Positions 9,007-18,781 are shown, counted from the first letter of the stretch. The stretch is 64,000 nucleotides of DNA from Deltaproteobacteria bacterium (GCA_031276865.1 JAISMF010000038.1:1-64000); one strand, 5' to 3'. The notes: generated from the letters alone by a model not told the origin. A program made the numbers and translations.

Positions 9007-9750
9007 TTAGGCCCCGCTCCCGAAGGGGGCGGTGTCTATCTTGATCCGGGATTTGAAAACCCTGTCGAGGCTCACCTTTTCGGCCGCGCTCCGCAGGATT
9101 TCGCACGCCTCCCGGTCGCCTAGAAAGCTTTCGGCCGAACCGCTTAAAAAATCGTTGCGCAGACTGTCTAGGCGCAACAAATGCGATTTGCCTATCGTTT
9201 TGAAGATTGCCAGAAGGATGGAGAAAGCCTTTTCCAGACTGTATCCCCGCCTGATGAACTCGACCAGGTCGAAAAAATCCCTGGGCGCGCTCCGGCCCGC
9301 GCTGGCCCATAGCTTGGTGGCGAAAAGATCCATGACCGAGGCTATTTTGATTCCGTTTTACCCGACCTTGTCCGGAGCGGCGAAACAGCCGGGGTTGAAC
9401 TCCCCGTCGGTCACCAGAGTTACTTTTACGGTACATTCCGCCGACGCGCCATCCTCGAGGCTTGGCATCTTCAAAATAAAATCCATCAGTCGATTATGAT
9501 CGCCGGAGGAGACGAGTTGTCCGGAAAATTGCTTCATAAAAGGCAGGCTTTCAGCCATTTGCTCGAGTCGTTCGCCGGGAAAACAGTTGCTGAAAAAATC
9601 GAAATCCGCCGAATTCCGGTGTCCGAAGCGCAAGGCGGCGGCCGTGCCGCCGTACAGGACGAACTCGGCCGGTATCTGGCCAAGATGAGGCCATAACGCG
9701 AGCTGCCCCGGAGGAAGTATGTCGGTGCGCCATTTGACGGAGCCTGACAT
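9007..9750 (-). pseudogene. AbiEii/AbiGii-type nucleotidyltransferase, broken by one in-frame stop
   Basis: One reading frame on the minus strand from ATG 9750 (GAGAGG 8 bases upstream) to stop 9007, interrupted by a TAA at 9360-9358. The N-terminal part carries the nucleotidyltransferase signature YGGTAAALRFGH followed by DFDFFS; the part after the stop continues the alignment with the neighbouring paralogue without a gap (KVG-stop-NGIKIAS against AVGDGAVLVAS). A single base change therefore explains the break. AbiEii proteins are toxins of abortive-infection/toxin-antitoxin pairs that transfer nucleotides to RNA. No AbiEi antitoxin gene is visible. An upstream TTG (9765) is a less likely start. 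Confidence 0.75.
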
Positions 9751-9843
9751 GAACCGGCCTCTCAATTGAAGGTCGCGCGCGCCTTTAAGTCGACGGATCC
9801 CTGGCGGGACCGAATTTCGGCGCGGGGAAAGGGGGGCGCATGG

Positions 9844-10935
9844 TCACCAGCCGATATATTTTTGAGGCCTTCGGGGCGTCTCAAGGCCGAACCAGTCGTG
9901 GGCCAGCCGCCACCCTTCCTCGTAAAGGAAAAGGCCTGGCGGGGCCTGGCCCAAGGCCCGGATGAAATCGGCGTCGGTTTTCCCGTGGGTCTCGACGGCC
10001 TCGTAGTAGCTTATCGGAAACCTGGCCAGGAGAAAGACCAGGAACGCGTCTTCTCCTTTGAGGAGCTCCCGATCGTCGTTCCAGACGTGCTGGCCGACGA
10101 ATTGGCCATAGCTCCGGTACTTTTTCTTGGGCGGCATGGGACGAACCGGATCCCCGTCAGGCTCCCAGACGTCGGCCTCGGAAAGCGGGCCTTGGATACT
10201 GAGCTTAGAGTTCAATATTCTCCCCTGGTCGATTTGTCTTAGAGCGTCCTTGAGCGTCTCGCTAGCCACGATGTTTTGGGCTTCGCCTCCGGACGCGCCT
10301 TTTTCTATGAGGCCTCCTATTTGGCCGGTAATTTTCGCCAGGGCCTCCGGGCGGGGCGTCCCGACCTTTTCGGCGAAGGCCATGGCGAGGGCGAAGGCGT
10401 CCGCGAGACGGTACCCCCGCTTGATGAACTCGAAAGCGTCCGCCAGATCCCTCTCGGCCGTGCGGGGATTGGACGTGGTTATGAGCGCGGCGAAAAGGTC
10501 CTCCGGAGAGGCGACCAGAACGGCGCCGTCTCCGACCGCGCTTGGATCCTGAAGCCTCCCGGGGACCAGTTCCGGATCGCTTGCCAAGCTCAGTTTGACG
10601 ATGCCTTCCTGGCCGGCGGCGATTTCGGTCGGCGTCCTTAAGGTCATGTCCACCTTGTGAACGTCGTATCTTTCCCTGAGTCCGATTCTGTAGCTTCTAA
10701 ACACAGACAACTTCATGACCCTGTGAAACAGGCGCCCGTAGGGGAAAACGGAGCTGTAAAAATCGAATTCCGTCGCCTTCCGATGGCCGAAACGCAGGGC
10801 TATGGCCGCGTCGCCGTAGAGGACGAAGCCCGGCGGGATCTGGTCCAGGAGCGGCCAGAAAAATCGCGACGCCGGGGGAAGCGCTTCCAGGCGCCACCGG
10901 TCGGGAGCCATAACGTCCTTGGCGGGTAAAGTCAT
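9844..10935 (-). CDS. AbiEii/AbiGii-family nucleotidyltransferase-like protein
   Basis: 363 residues from ATG 10935, chosen because AAAGG lies about 8 bases upstream; the open frame extends to 11136, but that part looks like spacer. Residues 20-230 align with the adjacent pseudogene: YGDAAIALRFGHRK, then EFDFYS. Compared with the paralogue the first glycines and the first Asp of the DxD pair are altered (GD for GG, E for D), so activity may be reduced. The C-terminal 130 residues are extra, charged and of unknown role. The pair is probably a tandem duplication. No cognate antitoxin is evident, so a toxin role is tentative; a solitary housekeeping nucleotidyltransferase is the alternative. Confidence 0.7.
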   Translation of the reverse strand: MTLPAKDVMAPDRWRLEALPPASRFFWPLLDQIPPGFVLYGDAAIALRFGHRKATEFDFYSSVFPYGRLFHRVMKLSVFRSYRIGLRERYDVHKVDMTLRTPTEIAAGQEGIVKLSLASDPELVPGRLQDPSAVGDGAVLVASPEDLFAALITTSNPRTAERDLADAFEFIKRGYRLADAFALAMAFAEKVGTPRPEALAKITGQIGGLIEKGASGGEAQNIVASETLKDALRQIDQGRILNSKLSIQGPLSEADVWEPDGDPVRPMPPKKKYRSYGQFVGQHVWNDDRELLKGEDAFLVFLLARFPISYYEAVETHGKTDADFIRALGQAPPGLFLYEEGWRLAHDWFGLETPRRPQKYIGW

Positions 10936-11829
10936 GAGGCGCCTTTCATTTATGCGTCCGTCGGAAGGGTTTCGGCGCCCGGACTTTGGAAGGGGAGTCG
11001 AATCGAACGCCCTTGCGACATTGCGCTCATTATACGATGATTTTGAAAACCCCGCCACGTCGGGACGTCCGCGCCCGGCCGAAAGCCCGGGCGGGAGCTT
11101 GGAGTCCCTCCTTTGGCGACTAGGACGGTCCGTCATTTCCTAGACCCCAGGCCCCGGCCTTTCCAACCCTCGCGGCGGCCGCCCGCGGGCGGGAGGTTCG
11201 GCGCGGGCCCTTTCGTCGTTGGGGAGGAAGAATTTCCGGAGAGGCTCCGTCGGGAGATCGGGGCGCGCTTCGTCCCTGAAGAAGCCGGGCGAACGTTTTC
11301 GACGAACCTCTTTTTCCCCGCTCTAACGGGGTCGTCAAGCGGATCGAACGGAGGCGAAGCCGCGCCATGGAAGGCGAAAATCTCGGTCGAACCTTCAGAA
11401 AATTAATATTGTAGGGTCATTATAACCATATATAACCTTTATATTCAATAAAAGTTTGATAGATCATCATTTTTTAAAATTAATTTACATAATAGATTAT
11501 GAAAATGGTTATTAATGTTCTTTAAAATTTGATATATATAATAGTAAATTATATATTTATAATTTTTTAGTCGGCGCCTTCGCCGCCGCGTCGAAATTGA
11601 AAAAAATCCCTTTATTAGGCGCGGCGCCTGCGAAAGTTTCAAAGTTCGAGAATGTTGACAAAGCCCGCTAAAACGGATTAGATCGATTAGGCCTTTTCGG
11701 GCCTTTTCCTCTCTTATCGCCTTTTTCCACCTTATTCGTTACGGACCGCCCGAGCCCCTCGTCCGGGGTTTCCCCCGGACCTTTTCGGCCCTGGTCCTCA
11801 CTAATTTAAAAAACACCCCCGGTTTTCCC
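10936..11829. other. Intergenic region with AT-rich island
   Basis: No convincing gene. From 11400 to about 11570 the sequence switches abruptly to A/T-dominated DNA between GC-rich flanks. Downstream, TTGACA (11655-11660) with a 17-bp spacer and a weak TTAGAT could be a promoter for the Ca2+-ATPase. The open frames on the GC-rich left side look like antisense or random GC-rich frames. Confidence 0.5.
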
Positions 11830-14800
11830 ATGACTCTAGAATCCCCTCCGCCGAATCCCGCCCAGCCGGAATATTCCGGCCTCACCCAATCCGAAGTCGA
11901 GGAGAGCCGCAAGCTCTACGGCGCCAACATCCTCACCCCCCCTCCCCGGGATCCCTGGTGGAAGCTCTATTTGGAGAAGTTCGAGGACCCCATCATCAGG
12001 ATCCTCCTGGTGGCGGCGGTGATCGCCATCCTGGCGGGAATCGTCGAAAACCAGTACGCCGAGGGGATTGGCATCATCATCGCCGTCCTTCTGGCCACCA
12101 CTTTGGGTTTTTTAAACGAGTACAAGGCCGGCCGGGAGTTCGACATCTTGAACAAGGTTTCCGACGACGAGCCCGTCAAGGTGATTAGGGACGGGGTCTA
12201 CTCCTCGGTGCCCAAAAGGGACCTGGTGGTGGGGGACGTCATGAGCCTGGAGCAGGGGGCGGAGATACCGGCGGACGCCGAGGTCGTCCAGGCGGTCTCC
12301 TTCCAGGTGAACGAGGCCTCCCTCACCGGCGAGTCCCTGCCCGTCGCCAAAAGGCCCAAGGCCCGTGACGGAGGCGAAGAGGAGGGCGCCCTTTTGGCCT
12401 ACCCCCGGCATTTGGCGCTTCGGGGCACCTTCGTCTCCGACGGCCGCGCCCTCGCGCGGGTGGTCTCGGTGGGGGACTCCTCCGAGATCGGGAAAACCGC
12501 CCGCTCGGCCTCCGAGGAGACCGAGACGGTCACGCCTTTAAACCGCCAGCTCGCGCGGCTGGGGCAGCTTATCGGCGTCTTCGGCTTCGCCGTGGCCTTC
12601 CTGATTTTCACCTCGCTCACCATTAAAAGCGCCGTCCAGGGCGAGTTGGGGGATCAGGTGGAGCTCTCGCGGCTTGGCGCCCTGGAGGACTCCGGGGAGG
12701 TCCCGAGACTCCCCGCCGATCTGGAGGCCAAGGCGCGGGAGGTCCGGGCGGGGCTTAGCGATTCTTTCGGAGAGGAGGCCGGGGACTTTAAAATCGGCCG
12801 GAGGATGACCGAGGAGGGCGAAATTCATTACCTGCAGCTCCCTTTGACCGGCTCTCAGATCTACTTTTTCGCCCTGCTCTTCATCTCCCTCTTCATCGCC
12901 TTGAACCGCATTTGGCTACCGGTGGTCCACGACGCCTTCGAGCTGTGGGGTAAAAAGCGCCCGGAGAGCCCCTGGCTGGAAAAAGAGGGGCTCGCCCCGT
13001 GGCTTAAAAGCCTGGGGGGGGGGCTGGCCTTTTTCCTCTTCGGCCTGGGGCTGGGGTATTTGTGCGGGATTTTAACCGGCGGTCCGGGATCCTGGCTTCC
13101 CGTCGCGACCGCTTTAACCCTCCTGCGCTTCTTCATGGTGGCCGTGACCATCATCGTGGTGGCCGTCCCCGAGGGGCTGCCCATGAGCGTCACCCTCTCT
13201 TTAGCCTACTCCATGCGCAAGATGACCGCGGCCAACAATTTGGTCCGGCGCATGCACGCCTGCGAGACCATAGGCGCGGCCACGGTCATCTGCTCCGACA
13301 AGACCGGCACCCTCACCATGAACCGCATGGAGGTGTCCTCTTACAACTTCCCCGCGCTTCAAGCCTTCCCGACGGGGGATTTTCCGGAAAAGGCCGGAGG
13401 GCTCCCTCCGGCTCCGCCGGAGGGAGCTTTCGAGCGCTCGCTCGTCATGGAGGCCGTGGCCGCGAACTCCACCGCGGATTTGGGACCGGACGCCTCCGGG
13501 CGTCTCGTCCGGCCCCTGGGAAACCCCACCGAGTCGGCCCTCCTTTTATGGCTGGAGGCCGGAGGGGTTTCCTACAAGCGGGAGAGGGACGCCTTTAAAA
13601 TCCTGGGCCAGCTCACCTTCTCCACCGAGCGCAAGTACATGGCCACGGCCGGAAGGGGGCTCATACGGGATAAGACCATCCTCCACGTGAAGGGCGCCCC
13701 GGAGATCGTCCTTTCCCGCTCGGCTTACCGGAGGGGCGCGAACGGCGCTCTCGAGCCTTTGACCCCGGAAGTCCGGGAGGCGATCCTCTCCGATCTTCGA
13801 GCCGAGCAGTCCCGGGGCATGCGCGCCTTGGGGCTGGCCTATCTGGAAACCGCGGACCGTGAGGAAAGGGAGCGCTCCGCGGAGGATATCCAAAAGCTCG
13901 TGGAAGAGGACCGCCTGGCGTTTTTAGGCTTCTTCTCCATCGCCGACCCCGTGCGCCCGGAGGTGCCGCCGGCGGTCGCGGCCTGCTCTCGGGCCGGAGT
14001 CAAGGTGAAGATGGTCACCGGCGACAACCAGGCCACGGCCGGGGAGATCGCCCGGGAGATCGGGATCATCAAGGAGGGGGACGACGAATCCCCCGAGAGG
14101 CTGGTGGTTCCAGGTGACGAGTTCATGGCCATGGACGACGCCGAGGCGGAAAAGGCGGTAAGGGAGCTGCGGATTATGAGCCGGGCCAAACCCCTCGCTA
14201 AGCAGCGGCTCGTGAACCTCCTCCAGAAGACGGGCGAGGTGGTGGCGGTGACCGGCGACGGCTCCAACGACGCCCCGGCCCTAAACCACGCCGACGTGGG
14301 GCTCGCCATGGGGATAACCGGCACCTCGGTCGCGAAGGAGGCCGCGGACATCATCCTTCTGGACGACTCCTTCGCGAGCATCGTTAAAGCCATCATGTGG
14401 GGCCGCTCCATCTACGCGAACATCCAGAAGTTCATCCTCTTCCAGCTCACCATAAACGTCCTGGCCCTGGGCGTGGCCCTTTTGGGGCCTTTTCTGGGCG
14501 TCCAGCTCCCCTTGACCGTCACCCAGATGCTCTGGGTGAACCTCATCATGGACACCTTCGCCGCCCTGGCCTTGGCCTCGGAACCCCCCGACTGGGGGCT
14601 CATGCGGAAGCCCCCGAGAAACCCGGAGGACTTCATCGTGACCCCCGCCATGGCCCGCTTCATCTTCTCCGTGGGGGGCTTCTTCCTTTTACTCTTCCTC
14701 GTCTTGGTGATCGGCCTGAAAAACGTCTTCCCCATGGATCCGGACACCCCCCGGGGGCTCCACAACCTGTCGATTTTCTTCACCGCCTTCGTCTTCGTCC

Positions 14801-15081
14801 AGTTCTGGAACCTCTTCAACGCCAGGATGCTGGGGCGGACCGCCTCGGCCTTTTCGGGGCTTAAGGAGAGCCGGATGTTCCTTTTGATCGTCTTGGTGAT
14901 AGCCGTTGGGCAGATCCTCATGACCCAGCTGGGGGGAACCGTCTTCCGCGCCGATCCCTTGAGTTTCAGGGAATGGGTCCTCATCATAGTCCTCACCTCT
15001 CCGGTCCTTTGGGCGGGGGAGCTGGTTCGGTTCTTTAAACGCCGCCAGCGAGCCGAGGGATCCGGAATCGTGGAGCTTTAA
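11830..15081 (+). CDS. P-type Ca2+-transporting ATPase (PMCA-like)
   Basis: 1083 residues. Hallmarks in order: cation ATPase N-terminal domain (residues 15-80), actuator loop TGES (about 165), M4 motif VAVPEGLP (about 440), phosphorylation site DKTGTLTMN (Asp at about 490), hinge TGDGSNDAPAL (about 808), and four to six C-terminal membrane spans. The M4 PEGLP motif and overall layout fit calcium pumps that export Ca2+ from the cytosol. Between M3 and M4 there is an unusually long stretch of about 180 residues with two extra hydrophobic segments (near IYFFALLFISLFIAL and GLAFFLFGLGLGYL). The gene precedes terD, and TerD proteins bind calcium, so a shared role in calcium or envelope stress is plausible. 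The start codon has no clear Shine-Dalgarno site. Confidence 0.9.
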   Translation: MTLESPPPNPAQPEYSGLTQSEVEESRKLYGANILTPPPRDPWWKLYLEKFEDPIIRILLVAAVIAILAGIVENQYAEGIGIIIAVLLATTLGFLNEYKAGREFDILNKVSDDEPVKVIRDGVYSSVPKRDLVVGDVMSLEQGAEIPADAEVVQAVSFQVNEASLTGESLPVAKRPKARDGGEEEGALLAYPRHLALRGTFVSDGRALARVVSVGDSSEIGKTARSASEETETVTPLNRQLARLGQLIGVFGFAVAFLIFTSLTIKSAVQGELGDQVELSRLGALEDSGEVPRLPADLEAKAREVRAGLSDSFGEEAGDFKIGRRMTEEGEIHYLQLPLTGSQIYFFALLFISLFIALNRIWLPVVHDAFELWGKKRPESPWLEKEGLAPWLKSLGGGLAFFLFGLGLGYLCGILTGGPGSWLPVATALTLLRFFMVAVTIIVVAVPEGLPMSVTLSLAYSMRKMTAANNLVRRMHACETIGAATVICSDKTGTLTMNRMEVSSYNFPALQAFPTGDFPEKAGGLPPAPPEGAFERSLVMEAVAANSTADLGPDASGRLVRPLGNPTESALLLWLEAGGVSYKRERDAFKILGQLTFSTERKYMATAGRGLIRDKTILHVKGAPEIVLSRSAYRRGANGALEPLTPEVREAILSDLRAEQSRGMRALGLAYLETADREERERSAEDIQKLVEEDRLAFLGFFSIADPVRPEVPPAVAACSRAGVKVKMVTGDNQATAGEIAREIGIIKEGDDESPERLVVPGDEFMAMDDAEAEKAVRELRIMSRAKPLAKQRLVNLLQKTGEVVAVTGDGSNDAPALNHADVGLAMGITGTSVAKEAADIILLDDSFASIVKAIMWGRSIYANIQKFILFQLTINVLALGVALLGPFLGVQLPLTVTQMLWVNLIMDTFAALALASEPPDWGLMRKPPRNPEDFIVTPAMARFIFSVGGFFLLLFLVLVIGLKNVFPMDPDTPRGLHNLSIFFTAFVFVQFWNLFNARMLGRTASAFSGLKESRMFLLIVLVIAVGQILMTQLGGTVFRADPLSFREWVLIIVLTSPVLWAGELVRFFKRRQRAEGSGIVEL

Positions 15082-15112
15082 GCGGATTACGCTCCAAAGG
15101 AGGCGGCCCTAA

Positions 15113-15212
15113 ACGTTTAAGAGAGGTTGAAAAGTTTGGGAAACGCTGTTTGAGACGTGAAAAAGCTTAGGAAACGTTTAAGAGCCGGAAAAAGCTTGCA
15201 AAACCGTTAAGT
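15113..15212 (+). repeat. Three imperfect ~30-bp tandem repeats upstream of terD
   Basis: Three degenerate copies can be aligned, each with a GAAAA(A)GTTT/GCTT core followed by GGAAACG or GCAAAACCG and a TTTAAGAG-like end. They fill most of the 168-base gap between the Ca2+-ATPase and terD. They could be a regulatory array, but mismatches are frequent and no inverted symmetry is obvious. Confidence 0.4.
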
Positions 15213-15249
15213 TGAAAAAAAGCGCCGCTCGGCGCGGGAGGTTTAGGCC

Positions 15250-15834
15250 ATGGGCGTGGTGTTAGTCAAGGGGGGAAACGTCTCCCTCACCAAGGAGTCC
15301 CCGGGACTTACGGCCGTCAAGGCGGGTCTCGGCTGGGAGGCCGGACGCGCCTCCGGCTTCGAGTTCGATCTGGACGCCTCGGCCTTCCTGCTGCGAGAAA
15401 ACGGCCGGGTCCGGAGCGACGAGGACTTCGTCTTCTATCACAACCTCAAAGCGGCAAACGGCGCGGTGGAGCACACCGGAGACGACTTGACGGGGGGAGG
15501 GGACGGTAAGGACAACGAGACGATCATTATCGATTTGGAGAAGGTCCCGCCCGACGTGAAACGGATATCTTTGACCGTCTCCATCTACGACGCTCAACCC
15601 AGGCGCCAGAACTTCGGCATGGTGGAAAACGCCTTCATCAGGGTCCTGAACCTGGAGGATCAAAAAGAGATAGCCCGCTTCGATCTCTCGGAGGACATGT
15701 CCACCGAGACCGCCATGATCTTCGGGGAAATTTACCGCCACGGAGACGAGTGGAAGTTCAAGGCCGTGGCGAAAGGTTTCACCGGCGGACTCTCCGCCAT
15801 GTGCGCCCATTTCGGGGTGGAGGTGCGGGAGTAG
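15250..15834 (+). CDS. terD: TerD-family calcium-binding stress protein
   Basis: 194 residues, the normal length for TerD. Family features are visible: LxKGxNxSL at the start, FDLDASAFLL near residue 37, and the acidic loop HTGDDLTGGGDGKDNE (about 78-93), which corresponds to the TerD calcium-binding segment. TerD proteins are cytosolic or membrane-associated Ca2+-binding proteins tied to tellurite resistance and general stress. A strong GGGAGG lies 8 bases before the ATG. It follows the Ca2+-ATPase on the same strand and is 6.5 kb from the TerY-type kinase/phosphatase island. Other ter genes (terB, terC) are not seen in the window. Confidence 0.92.
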   Translation: MGVVLVKGGNVSLTKESPGLTAVKAGLGWEAGRASGFEFDLDASAFLLRENGRVRSDEDFVFYHNLKAANGAVEHTGDDLTGGGDGKDNETIIIDLEKVPPDVKRISLTVSIYDAQPRRQNFGMVENAFIRVLNLEDQKEIARFDLSEDMSTETAMIFGEIYRHGDEWKFKAVAKGFTGGLSAMCAHFGVEVRE

Positions 15835-16271
15835 GGGGACCACGCCCGTTTTTCCGGATCTTCCAGAGGGGACCGGGCCCTGGAAAAAGCGGCCAGGTGA
15901 CTCGGATGAACGCCGAAGGGCTCGGAAGTCGGGGATGAGATTGAAGGCGGAGGGGATGCGGCGGAGGATGGAGGAGGACGAGGGGGGGGATTTCAGGAGA
16001 GGGGGCGGCCTTTGGCCGCTCCAGGGCGGGCCACGGAACGGCTCGGACCAAATTTAACGAAGCTTGAAGCGGGTGGGGGATTCTAAGGGATTTTACGAAT
16101 TTCCGGCGTCCGTTTAAAAGCGGCGCCAAGTCTTTCCCGGGGCCGGACGGATCCTCCTTAGAGGAGCGCGTTACGGGGGAAATCGCTTCCGCGCGCGCCG
16201 ATTCCGTCCCGGAGCGCTTCCGCTCCGGCGGCCTTGAGGCCGGAAAAAAACGGCTCCGCCTTAGGTGCCGA
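15835..16271. other. Intergenic region, GC-rich
   Basis: No supported gene. A perfect 8-bp hairpin with a CTTC loop (16209-16228) lies about 45 bases beyond the stop of the pentapeptide-repeat gene and might end that transcript, although no T tract follows it on that strand. Confidence 0.4.
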
Positions 16272-16604
16272 CTAGGACTGCCTCATGCGGGTTCCCAGTT
16301 CGTAGGACATCTGTATCTCGGCGGCCGGAAGTCCTTTGGGAAAGAGGCAGCCGCTGATGGAGGCGTTTTTAATGCTGGCCCCGTTCAGATTGGCGCCGGA
16401 GAGATCGAGCCCCTTCAGGTTCGCGCCCCGAAGGTAGGTTCCGGAAAGGTTGGCGTAGGTGAGGTTGAAGGCCCTCAGATCCAGATCGCTTAGATTCTGG
16501 TTGGAAAGATCGGGGGTCTTGCCCTCCGTCACCAGCTTGTTGAAGGTCGCGGCGTTCTCCTCGAAAAGGATCTGCGGCTTGGGGGTGCGGTTCATTTCGG
16601 CCAT
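16272..16604 (-). CDS. Small pentapeptide-repeat protein
   Basis: 110 residues. Residues 33-90 show tandem pentapeptides of the A(N/D)LxX type, including DLSNQ NLSDL DLRAF NLTYA NLSGT and then GANLKGLDLSGANLNG, which predict a short right-handed quadrilateral beta helix. About ten or eleven units are seen, fewer than in DNA-gyrase-protecting Qnr-like proteins. No signal peptide or membrane span. The start is supported by AAGGTG about 8 bases upstream. Function is unknown; these short proteins usually serve as scaffolds. Confidence 0.82.
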   Translation of the reverse strand: MAEMNRTPKPQILFEENAATFNKLVTEGKTPDLSNQNLSDLDLRAFNLTYANLSGTYLRGANLKGLDLSGANLNGASIKNASISGCLFPKGLPAAEIQMSYELGTRMRQS

Positions 16605-17411
16605 ATTGACACCTTAGTGCGGTTTGAATTTTCGCGGGTAAGCCAGGTTGCTTCCAAGATTGTTCATCCGGGCCGCGCTTCGGAACTATCGAGAGCCGCC
16701 CGTGGGCGTTCCTTACGGGGAGCGGAGCCGGTCTTTCCGTCTTTTTTTACTCTCCGTTTTTACGGCGGGAATTAGCGAAAAAAAGAAAAAACACGAAAAA
16801 GACCCGGGAGGGATGAAGAAACGAAGAACGGTTCCCCGAAACGCGGCGTCCGCTTCCGCCAAATGATTCTAGCACGAATATTAAAAAAAAAAAACAAGGG
16901 AAGGGGGAAAAGAAATTTCGCCGTCCGGAGGCGGGTCCTTTAACGCGCCATCGCTAAGGGAAAACGGAAAACCGCGTTTCACCGGGCCGAGCCGGAATAA
17001 ACGAAACCGGGAGGAAACGACCTTCAAATGTGAAAATGAACGAAGGCGAGGCGGCGAGGGATAAAGGCGGAGGCGGACGCGCCGGAAGAAGGGCTGGGGG
17101 GGGCGCGCCGTCCGTTTACTTCGGTTTTTGAATATTGATGCGACCGCAAAAACCCCACCGTTTTTTTTAATATCAGAGCTAATCTATGTTTGGAATATTC
17201 GGCAGCAATAGTCCATATATTGTATGATTTCTTCATCTTTCAGCTAACGCCGGACTTATCGTAGTCGCGTTGGGAGTAGAAAAACGCCATGTTTCGCTTT
17301 GAGCCACTTCATATTATAGTTATAGCTTTCATACACCGGAGTAATATAAGCGACAAGGCGTTGGTATTCTTCTTTAAATCGCGCGAAACTTATGGATTAT
17401 CAACGCTTTTA
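16605..17411. other. Intergenic region with coding-like scrap
   Basis: No intact gene. On the minus strand from about 17400 to 17246 one frame reads like protein (RFKEEYQRLVAYITPVYES then NYNMKWLKAKHG) but lacks a start and overlaps the end of the decayed ATPase copy; it is probably a relic. The rest (16650-17100) is low-information GC/A-rich sequence. Confidence 0.35.
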
Positions 17412-17990
17412 TCAATAGCCAGGTATATGAACTGTTTTTCCATTTTCCGCAGCGACAGTATCCCAAGAAATTATTTCTTCCCGCTTTTTGTCTGATTTCA
17501 TGTCAAAAACTATCAGCCATCCTTCAGTAACAGAAGCGGAGTCCATATAGCCGAGATGTTGGTTCATGCTACGAGTGAGACTTATTTTCGTTATCATTTG
17601 TTTCAGCTCTGTCACGTATTTATTAGACTTATAGAGCGCTACGATGTCGGCGTAACCTCTTACAAATCTCTGAAGGAATGCAGAAAGTAAAACCTGTTTC
17701 GATGTTTTATTATACTTTCGGTTTTTATGATACCTTGCCGCGTTAGCGGCCCACCATGTTTGTAATTCCTTCAAAAGACCATCCATATTGACTTTATTTC
17801 CATCCATCCAACTGGAGGCGAGTTAACTTGAGACTTGCGCATCAAAGTTATCGCCGATATATCTTATTATGACGCCGGCATATAATCTATTAGCCGGTCG
17901 AGGTTTATCATCTTTTTTTTTCGCAAGAAAGTATGTTGATGTCTTAAATTGAGACAAGATAATCCAACCAGCCGTTCATCGTTTCGGCCA
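17412..17990 (-). pseudogene. Decayed copy 5 of the AAA ATPase/PD-(D/E)XK family
   Basis: The C-terminal 130 residues are open (start at about 17807: SWMDG, MDGLLKELQTWW, GWLIVFDMKS, final HIPGY) and match the nuclease half of the intact copy at 38126-39730. Reading upstream in the same frame gives KPRPANRLYAGVIIRYIG, which aligns with the segment before the nuclease in the other copies, then an in-frame TAA just before SWMDG. The N-terminal ATPase half, including Walker A, is missing. The nuclease core Asp is weakly conserved here. This is a 3' remnant of a family present five times in the window. Confidence 0.7.
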
Positions 17991-18138
17991 TGAACCTTAT
18001 ACCGCACGATCATTTCCGGAAAATTGTTGAAAAGCGTGACCGCGACGCCAACCGTTAGGTCTTCGACATTATGTTCTCGTCTCATCACGATGGTTTTCAG
18101 CCAGTTTACTGGCTTCGAATCCCCGCGGAGATCAGGTG

Positions 18139-18276
18139 GGAGCGATCGCCACCGCCCCGAAAAGAGTCCAGCGGCTCTACCTGAGCCAGGTAAACTTCAA
18201 GTCCACCAGGTCCTACAACAACGCCAACCGGGACTGGTAGGTGTTCAAAGACGCGTTCGATAAAATGGCGAACTAG
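18139..18276 (+). pseudogene. Coding remnant with in-frame TAG, family unknown
   Basis: One plus-strand frame reads as a plausible protein tail: KRVQRLYLSQVNFKS, then RSYNNANRDW, an in-frame TAG, and VFKDAFDKMAN before a final TAG. It has no start codon and no neighbours to place it. It lies between the decayed ATPase copy and the IS4-like relic, in a zone of mobile-element debris. No function can be assigned. Confidence 0.35.
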
Positions 18277-18389
18277 ATCACCAGACGGCCGCCGCGGCGG
18301 GTCCTTCGATTTCACATTGCCACCGTGTAGTTTCGAATCCTCCTTTCCTTACATAAGCCTCTGATTGTCGTTATTCGACTGGACGTATC

Positions 18390-18781
18390 ATGGAACCAGC
18401 AAGGCGCGTTAAAATTCACACGCTCCTGGACGACGACACCCGCCTATCCGAACTTTTTGAATTTCTTTGTGGCTATATCGCGCGGCATAATCGCCGCTAG
18501 GTCTCTTTCCCCGTCAAAAGGGAGTGTCGTGTCATGACAGGGGGTATGTGGATTATTCGTTTTATTTCATGTGGAAAGTGGAAGATATTATTTTCGTGAT
18601 CCGGCCCAAAGAAACGATGAGCTATGTGGTGGTGAAAGATTTTGAAATACCCGCTCCGGCCGTCAAAGCGGCTGAGTATGAATCAGAGGGGGCGGACGGA
18701 GAGGAATTCGGTGAGGCCGGCCAGATTGTTAAGAAAGGCGAGTTAAACAGCAAATATGGCCTGAACGGGATGCGAAAATGA
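18390..18781 (+). pseudogene. Relic of an IS4-type transposase
   Basis: Two pieces are visible. The first (18390-18500) reads KIHTLLDDDTRLSE, similar to the KLHxLLD segment of IS4-family DDE transposases. The second (18524-18781) reads CHDRGYVDYSFYF, then IIFVIRPKETMSY, matching the second catalytic Asp region (DRGYxDY) and the FVIRxK strand that follows it. The pieces are in different frames, and the C-terminal catalytic Glu region is not recognisable. It is a truncated, non-functional element. Terminal repeats were not found. Confidence 0.55.

Noticed and set aside
9358-9360. Stop-codon reassignment (TAA read as sense)
   Set aside because: In-frame stops of all three kinds occur in decayed genes, while intact genes of many families end normally at TAA, TAG or TGA.
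10936-11136. N-terminal extension of the AbiEii-like protein to 11136
   Set aside because: The extra 67 residues are low-information, whereas ATG 10935 has a proper ribosome-binding site and matches the paralogue's start.
12861-13193. Minus-strand frames within the Ca2+-ATPase and other GC-rich genes
   Set aside because: They are antisense shadows produced by GC-rich codon usage and have no ribosome-binding sites or family motifs.
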